Assembly: GCA_964520785.1 (NCBI GenBank)
Contig: CAZFQG010000136.1
Span: forward strand, 1-17,363
Origin: CAZFQG01 sp964520785
GTDB lineage: Bacteria; Planctomycetota; Planctomycetia; Pirellulales; Thermoguttaceae
Length of the DNA stretch: 17,363 bases
Reading direction: 5' to 3'
Position 1 is the stretch's first letter; every line of letters begins with the position of its first letter. The position numbers were made by a program, and so were the translations under genes. Below are positions 12,765 through 17,363 of the stretch, in pieces. The notes beneath the pieces were generated by a model, which was not told the DNA's origin, made no database searches, and was given only the letters and a program-made list of their open reading frames with translations.

Positions 12765-13925
12765 TCACCGATTCTCGGAGTCCTCCAGCGCGATGCAGTA
12801 GATCAGCGACCTCGGCAGATGAAAGGGGTCTTTCACCGGGAGGCAGACGGTGGCGTTCAGCGGAGCGCCGTAGCGATCCAGGTTCTGGGTCCATTCGCCA
12901 TGTTCGCGGACGGGGTATCTGTCGAAGGCGTAATCGCGGATGCGCCGGTGCCAATCGAGAAGTAGGACGTCCTTCGTCTGTTCGTAGGCGAGGAGGGTTC
13001 CGTAGAGCGCCTCGGTGTGGGGCCACCATATCTTGCTTGTCGGATGATTCCATCCGACTTCACGGCCGCCGTCGGCGTCGATCGCCAGGAACAAGCCGCC
13101 GTACTTCTCATCCCAGCCCAATTCCAGATGTCGCCGGATGAGGCGGCGGCATTCTCCGATCCATGCGGTATCGCCGAGGTCCCTGGCGATGTGGATTTGA
13201 AACCACATATCCTCGACCACGTGGCCCGGAACGACGGTCGTTCCCAAAGGGGCCGGGTACTCACCCCCGTCCGCGGCGATGCGTTCGAGGATCATGTCTC
13301 GTCTTGAAGAGTAGAACCGTGAGCGAATCTCATCCGTCAGCGCCAACGCCGCCGAGCGGTAGCGTTCGTCATCCACCGCTTGCCCCAACTCCCACAGGAT
13401 TAACGCGTGGATCATCAAAATGCCGTGGATTCTCGCCCCGGGCGGAATCGGGTAGGGGGCGTGGGGGATTTGATCGTGGGGCAGTCGGAGCCGGTCGAGA
13501 ATCCGATCCGCCGTTCGCTTCGCCCAGACGAGCGATTCCTCATCGCTGGTCGCGAGGAAGTACTCGGTCAATCCGTAGACCGCGAAGGCGTCGACATAGA
13601 TGCTCGTGTAGCCCTCGATCGTATCTCCTTCCCATGAAAGCCGCATTTTCCATCCCTGCTCGCGTTCATCCCATCCGTGCCGGAGGGCGAAGTCCCGGAT
13701 GTGTTTCGCGATCGGAAGCCAATCCCCCTCCCCGGGAAACCGCCGGTGGAGGGCGCTGTACACCCAGACCGCGCGCCACTGGCTCCAGAGGAGCTTATCG
13801 CGGCTAAGGACCGTGCCGTCGTCCGCGATACAGGTGTTGATTCCCCCGGCTGGATCTATCGCGTGTTTGAGCCAGAAGGGGAGGACGTCTTGGAAGAGGG
13901 TTGGGCGGAAGGAGTGGCTGGACAT
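12765..13925 (-). CDS. N-acylglucosamine 2-epimerase (AGE) family protein
   Basis: A 386-residue protein, typical AGE length, forming an (alpha/alpha)6 barrel. Family landmarks are WSQWRAVWVYS (47-57), PGHVVEDMW (233-241, catalytic-type H235 and E238), WWPHTEAL (300-307) and KDPFHLPRSL (365-374, H369 and R372). Members epimerise or isomerise sugars at C2: N-acetylglucosamine/mannosamine, mannose/fructose, cellobiose or sulfoquinovose. The motifs here do not discriminate among these. It is last in the symporter-aldolase-epimerase operon, 25 bases after the aldolase stop. An 11-bp tandem duplication (13917-13938) spans the start codon and creates a second ATG 11 bases upstream in the wrong frame. 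No clear Shine-Dalgarno is present, so translation may depend on coupling to the aldolase gene. Confidence 0.88.
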   Translation of the reverse strand: MSSHSFRPTLFQDVLPFWLKHAIDPAGGINTCIADDGTVLSRDKLLWSQWRAVWVYSALHRRFPGEGDWLPIAKHIRDFALRHGWDEREQGWKMRLSWEGDTIEGYTSIYVDAFAVYGLTEYFLATSDEESLVWAKRTADRILDRLRLPHDQIPHAPYPIPPGARIHGILMIHALILWELGQAVDDERYRSAALALTDEIRSRFYSSRRDMILERIAADGGEYPAPLGTTVVPGHVVEDMWFQIHIARDLGDTAWIGECRRLIRRHLELGWDEKYGGLFLAIDADGGREVGWNHPTSKIWWPHTEALYGTLLAYEQTKDVLLLDWHRRIRDYAFDRYPVREHGEWTQNLDRYGAPLNATVCLPVKDPFHLPRSLIYCIALEDSENR

Positions 13926-13938
13926 AAGCTGGACATAA
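13917..13938. repeat. 11-bp tandem duplication over the epimerase start codon
   Basis: GCTGGACATAA occurs at 13917-13927 and again at 13928-13938 with no mismatch (TTATGTCCAGC on the coding strand). Each copy contains an ATG; the upstream one is out of frame with the epimerase. Confidence 0.85.
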
Positions 13939-13950
13939 AGCGGTGGGGGT

Positions 13951-14733
13951 TCAACGTGCGTCTCGCGGAGACTGGCCCACGTGGGCGCGCAACATGGTGC
14001 TCTGGCTATTGCTTGTGGCGCGAAGAAAATGGGAGTCGGACCCGCCGATGAAGAGCTGGAAGCCCAGTTCCTTGGCGTAATCGACCATCTCCGGGGTCGG
14101 CGTAATCGCGGCGGCGAACTTTCCGGCGGCCGCGGCGGCTTCGGCCGTTCTTTTCATCGCCTCCTTGAGGACCGGCGTTTCCAAGAGGGCTGAGGAAATG
14201 TTGATCCCCAAACCGACTTTGAAATCGTCGGGCCCGAACATGAGTCCGTCGATTCCGTCGGTTCCGGCGATTTCCCGAGCGTTTTCGATCGCGCCGGGCG
14301 TTTCCAACTGGGCGACCAGGACCGGTTCGTTTTGCAGATAGTACTCTCGCGAGTAGAGGTCGATCGGTCGGCGGCCTCCGAAGGAACGCGTTCCAAGGGG
14401 GGAAAACCGCGAGACGCGAACCGCCTCGGCGGCATCCGCCGGCGTATCCACCATCGGCATCATGATCGCCGATGGGGCCATGTCCGCGAACGGACCGACG
14501 ACGCCGAACTCGCGGCCCGGCACGCGAAGCAACGTGTCGAGTCCGAGAGAATCGGCCGTGCGGACGAGTTGCATCGCCTCGTGGTAGGAAATCTGCCCGT
14601 GCTGGGCGTCGATCCAGACGAAATCCCAGTCTCGGCCGATCGTCTCCAGGATTCCAGGCGCAGGGTACGTCACCGCGAAGCCGAGGAGTTTTTCGCCCCG
14701 GGCCAATCGTTGTCGTAAGTCTTGAGGATTCAT
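13951..14733 (-). CDS. HpcH/HpaI-family class II aldolase
   Basis: A 260-residue TIM barrel, the usual length. Aligning by eye with E. coli HpaI (2-keto-3-deoxy aldolase): D42 and H45 in WIDAQHG, R70 in LLRVPGRE, D84 in PFADMAP, E144 in QLETPGA and D170 in GPDD match the dyad, pyruvate-binding arginine and metal ligands. It should cleave a 2-keto-3-deoxy (4-hydroxy-2-oxo) acid to pyruvate and an aldehyde using a divalent metal. The substrate is not fixed by sequence; related enzymes act on hydroxy-keto-heptanedioate, keto-deoxy-rhamnonate or glucarate. Middle gene of the operon; no Shine-Dalgarno is evident before ATG 14733, and a 118-base gap separates it from the symporter gene, larger than a tight operon. 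Confidence 0.88.
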   Translation of the reverse strand: MNPQDLRQRLARGEKLLGFAVTYPAPGILETIGRDWDFVWIDAQHGQISYHEAMQLVRTADSLGLDTLLRVPGREFGVVGPFADMAPSAIMMPMVDTPADAAEAVRVSRFSPLGTRSFGGRRPIDLYSREYYLQNEPVLVAQLETPGAIENAREIAGTDGIDGLMFGPDDFKVGLGINISSALLETPVLKEAMKRTAEAAAAAGKFAAAITPTPEMVDYAKELGFQLFIGGSDSHFLRATSNSQSTMLRAHVGQSPRDAR

Positions 14734-14851
14734 GAAATGGATGAAGTCTAAAGGATGAAAGTCGAAGAATCAGGCGGAGTAATACAAGAGGGAGAATCAG
14801 GGAGGATGGCCGAAATGCGTCCGACTTGTCACCGTTCTAGTTTTCACGTCG

Positions 14852-16345
14852 TCACTTCGCTCCGATATCCCTACGCCCTCCGCCTTCTCTCGTCACGACA
14901 AGCAAACTCAGGCCGGTTCCCACGGCGATCTGAACGGCCAAACCGATTGGCATGGCCCAAAGGAAGTTGATATGGACCGTGCCGAATATCGATTTCGAAA
15001 AACTGATGGTCGCGATGACGGCCAGGCCGAATACGGCGCTTATGTGAGTCGCCGCGACGGAGGGCCGCTTCACGAACATCGCCATGAAGAATAGCCCGAA
15101 TAGGGGAACCGTCAAGAGGTTGCAGACCTTGAACGCGACTTCGAGCAGATTCCCCTGGACCATTCCGACGAGGGTACTGAGGAGGACGACGGCGGTTCCG
15201 ACGAACAGGGAGATCAGCATCGAGCCGCGGACGGCCTTGGAATCATCGGCCCGTTTCTCGCGGAATCGGTCGAGGAAATCCACTTTGATCACCGAGCAGG
15301 CCGAGTTCACTCCCGAGGACAGGCTCGACATGGCGACGGCCAAGAGGCCCGCGATTACCAGCCCGGTGATTCCCGGCGGCAGGCCGGCGGCGATAAACCG
15401 CGGGAAGAGCTTGTCGGCATCCTTGGCCGAGATTTCAGCCCCCCTTGCCCGAAAATAGGCCAGCACGGCCAGGCCGACGAGCGTCAGGAGGGCCGAGGTG
15501 AGGGCGCTGGAGACGAGGGCCGTAATGAGCGTTTTCCGCGCGGTGGCCGCGTCGCGGTTGGCGAGGAATCGTTGGACGGCCATCTGGTCCGACCCTTGCG
15601 TGGCGACGTACCAGACGAGCGTCGCCAAGAACGCGGCGAGGAGCGTCTTCGTGTCCGGATCGGCGGAGAACAACCAGGTGGCTTCGGGCCAATTCGCCGG
15701 CCACGCATCCGGCCACCACGCGCCGAAACCGCCGAGTTCCACCGAAATGATGCCGAGAGTCAATAACGCCGCCCCGAAAAGAATCACGCTCTGAATCACG
15801 TCCGTCAGCACCACGGCACGAAGACCCCCCAACGATGTGTAGGCGACCGTGACGACGCCAAGTCCTCCACAAATCCAGGGGACCGCCGAAGGCGGAAGTT
15901 CCAAGACGGGGACGATGACCTTTGCCGCCGTGGCATAGACGACGACCGCCATCCACGAGATGCGAAGCGCCAGGAAGAACGTCGAGCCGAGGATCCGAAC
16001 GCTCAGATCCAGCCGCTGTTCGAGGATTTCGTAGGCGCTGGTTACCTCCAGACGCATGATAAGAGGGATGATGAACCATCCAACCAACAACGCGACGAGG
16101 GGATACGAGGCGATCTTCCCGATGACGAAGACCGGCCCGTACTGGATCATCTCCCCCGGCACGGCCAAGTAGGTCACCGCGCTGAGCATCGTCGCGAAGA
16201 GGGACAATCCGAGGTTGAACCACTTGATCGTCCGTCCCCCCAGCAAATAGTCCCGGTCCGACTTGCTCCGCGCGCCATAATACGCGCCGATGGCCAAGAG
16301 CATGGCGGCGTAGGCAACAAGGACGACGTAGTCGAGAACGGTCAT
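14852..16345 (-). CDS. Sodium:solute symporter (SSS family)
   Basis: A 497-residue membrane protein with about 13 hydrophobic helices, normal for the SSS family. Signature segments are DYLLGGRTIKWFN (32-44), YTSLGGLRAVVLTDVIQ (169-185), ATQGSDQMAVQRFLANRD (248-265) and AGLLAVAMSSLSSGVNS (332-348), whose adjacent serines form part of the Na2 sodium site. It couples inward sodium to uptake of a sugar, sugar acid, amino acid or vitamin. Placement ahead of an HpaI aldolase and an AGE-family epimerase suggests a sugar or sugar-acid substrate (inference; NanT-type SSS sialate carriers are the closest parallel). First gene of the unit; ribosome binding site is weak. Confidence 0.9.
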   Translation of the reverse strand: MTVLDYVVLVAYAAMLLAIGAYYGARSKSDRDYLLGGRTIKWFNLGLSLFATMLSAVTYLAVPGEMIQYGPVFVIGKIASYPLVALLVGWFIIPLIMRLEVTSAYEILEQRLDLSVRILGSTFFLALRISWMAVVVYATAAKVIVPVLELPPSAVPWICGGLGVVTVAYTSLGGLRAVVLTDVIQSVILFGAALLTLGIISVELGGFGAWWPDAWPANWPEATWLFSADPDTKTLLAAFLATLVWYVATQGSDQMAVQRFLANRDAATARKTLITALVSSALTSALLTLVGLAVLAYFRARGAEISAKDADKLFPRFIAAGLPPGITGLVIAGLLAVAMSSLSSGVNSACSVIKVDFLDRFREKRADDSKAVRGSMLISLFVGTAVVLLSTLVGMVQGNLLEVAFKVCNLLTVPLFGLFFMAMFVKRPSVAATHISAVFGLAVIATISFSKSIFGTVHINFLWAMPIGLAVQIAVGTGLSLLVVTREGGGRRDIGAK

Positions 16346-16379
16346 GGCGGAAGGCTAAAGGCTGAACAATGAGGGCACG

Positions 16380-16416
16380 AATTCGAATTGGGAAGTCGAC
16401 TTTTCCACCGTGTCAA
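16380..16416 (-). promoter_or_regulatory. Possible promoter/operator of the symporter operon
   Basis: On the minus strand a perfect TTGACA (16416-16411) lies ~65 bases upstream of the symporter ATG. At normal spacing the -10 position is poor (TCCCAA) but overlaps a 10-base perfect palindrome, AATTCGAATT (16380-16389), again with a central CG. A weak promoter needing or blocked by a bound regulator would fit; no proof. Confidence 0.3.
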
Positions 16417-16463
16417 TCCATTCCGTCACCTCTCTCACACCTGTTGCCTTATGCCATTGATGC

Positions 16464-17363
16464 TCACTGTTCCTCCAGAACCTTCGCCGGTTCGCCTTCG
16501 TTCATCGAGGCGGCGGCTTGGAGGAGTTTGACCTCGCATTTCCCGTGAATGGAATGGACGGAGGCATCGGCGAAGAGGAACTGGGTGGTGCCGTCGGTGT
16601 GTTCGCTGCCGAAGCTGACGTCGTTGTAGTTCTGGTTCTGCCCAAGGACCGGAATGCCCACCTCACGGAGGGCGTACATGACGTTCTTCATCGTACCGGC
16701 GGCGACGAGGCTGCTGCCGACCCCGTTGGGCCACGGCCGGTAGACGCCGCCGTCCCACGAATGCTCGCCCACCAGGAAGGTGTGGCTCGAGCCGTCCGTG
16801 ATATCCCGGAGCCGTACGCCGTTGTCGCGGCGGAGGACGCCGTTCCTGCAAAAGCCGCCGTTGTCGCGGGGATCCTCGGGTCTCGGATAGAGTGCCCCCC
16901 CGTCGTAAGCGTTGCGCCCCTTGGCGCCCATGACGCCCAAGTAATGCGTGAAAAACCAGAGGCCCGAATCACCGCGTTCCATCTTGTTCGTCCTGTTGTT
17001 CCAGCCTTCCGGCCCCCGCGTGGGGCAGACGAAGACCGGCACGTTCTTCTCGCGCAGCGCGACGTATTCGTGACCCAGGTTCGGGTCGCCGATCCCCTCG
17101 ACGGCCGACTGTTCCAGGTAATCCAAGATCAAGAACAGATAACTCCACCCCCCGGGCCGGAGGCCCGAATCGTTGCGCATGTACGTGAAACCGCCCGGCG
17201 GGAACGCGCCGTTAGCCGAAAGGTAATTGTGGAGGCCCAGGCCGAGCTGCTTCATGTTGTTCGAGCACTGCATTCGCCGTGCCGCTTCTCTCGCCGCCTG
17301 GACCGCCGGCAACAACAGCGCGATCAGAATGCCGATAATCGCGATCACCACGAGGAGTTCCAC
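16464..17363 (-). CDS. DUF1559 prepilin-like protein, 5' partial
   Basis: The gene enters from the right edge. The first codons in the window read VELLVVIAIIGILIALLLPA, the class III/type IV prepilin N-methylation helix; the preceding leader ending in F-T-L is outside. QAAREAARRMQCSNNMKQLG follows, the standard start of DUF1559. The C-terminal part carries the family's H-X9-DG region in altered form: SEHTDGTTQFLFADASVHSI has ten residues between H and D, and DA in place of DG. DUF1559 proteins are abundant paralogues in planctomycetes, exported pseudopilin-like proteins of unknown role. This copy, ~310 residues when complete, ends at TGA/stop 16464, 118 bases from the symporter start. Confidence 0.93.
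   Translation of the reverse strand: MELLVVIAIIGILIALLLPAVQAAREAARRMQCSNNMKQLGLGLHNYLSANGAFPPGGFTYMRNDSGLRPGGWSYLFLILDYLEQSAVEGIGDPNLGHEYVALREKNVPVFVCPTRGPEGWNNRTNKMERGDSGLWFFTHYLGVMGAKGRNAYDGGALYPRPEDPRDNGGFCRNGVLRRDNGVRLRDITDGSSHTFLVGEHSWDGGVYRPWPNGVGSSLVAAGTMKNVMYALREVGIPVLGQNQNYNDVSFGSEHTDGTTQFLFADASVHSIHGKCEVKLLQAAASMNEGEPAKVLEEQ

Noticed and set aside
14734..14851. A separate small gene between symporter and aldolase
   Set aside because: Only a plus-strand frame of low-complexity composition is present, with no protein-like motif; treated as spacer.

Overview
The window looks like a GC-rich chromosomal segment from a planctomycete or close relative. The signs are a DUF1559 prepilin-like protein at the right end, a secreted C-type lectin with a PEP-CTERM sorting tail at the left end, and an LptD-type outer-membrane assembly protein. 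No rRNA, tRNA, CRISPR array, transposase, integrase or phage gene is visible. The lineage call is inferred from these families, not from a marker gene.

Left part (1-5000). A partial C-type lectin/PEP-CTERM gene (+) carries an apparent one-base frameshift near its 3' end. It is followed by a secreted PHP-domain hydrolase (+), then a convergent Gfo/Idh/MocA oxidoreductase (-). Next is a two-gene toxin-antitoxin pair (-), an AbrB-type antitoxin overlapping a PIN-domain toxin. Its promoter is near consensus, and the -10 box lies between the two arms of an inverted repeat.

Centre (5000-12200). A likely envelope unit (+) holds lptD, with a good upstream promoter but no normal start codon for its signal peptide, and a dgkA-type lipid kinase. 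Facing it is a secreted carbohydrate-active pair (-): an intact 709-residue six-hairpin-glycosidase-like protein and, translationally coupled through an ATGA overlap, a second secreted gene now broken by about four frameshifts and an in-frame stop. A perfect palindrome with a central CG lies about 120 bases upstream of this pair and may be its operator.

Right part (12300-17363). There is a small unassigned coding-like fragment (-), a short truncated DUF2905 membrane protein (+), and a three-gene catabolic operon (-) transcribed symporter, aldolase, epimerase: a sodium:solute symporter, an HpcH/HpaI-family aldolase and an N-acylglucosamine 2-epimerase-family protein. The layout recalls sialic acid or sugar-acid uptake clusters, with an HpaI-type aldolase where a NanA-type lyase would normally sit. 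A DUF1559 gene (-) runs off the right edge.

The most notable points are the uptake-aldolase-epimerase operon, the decaying secreted partner of the glycosidase-like gene, the missing lptD start, and the promoter/operator layout of the toxin-antitoxin pair. Several indel-type lesions occur in one window, so base-calling errors must be weighed against real decay.
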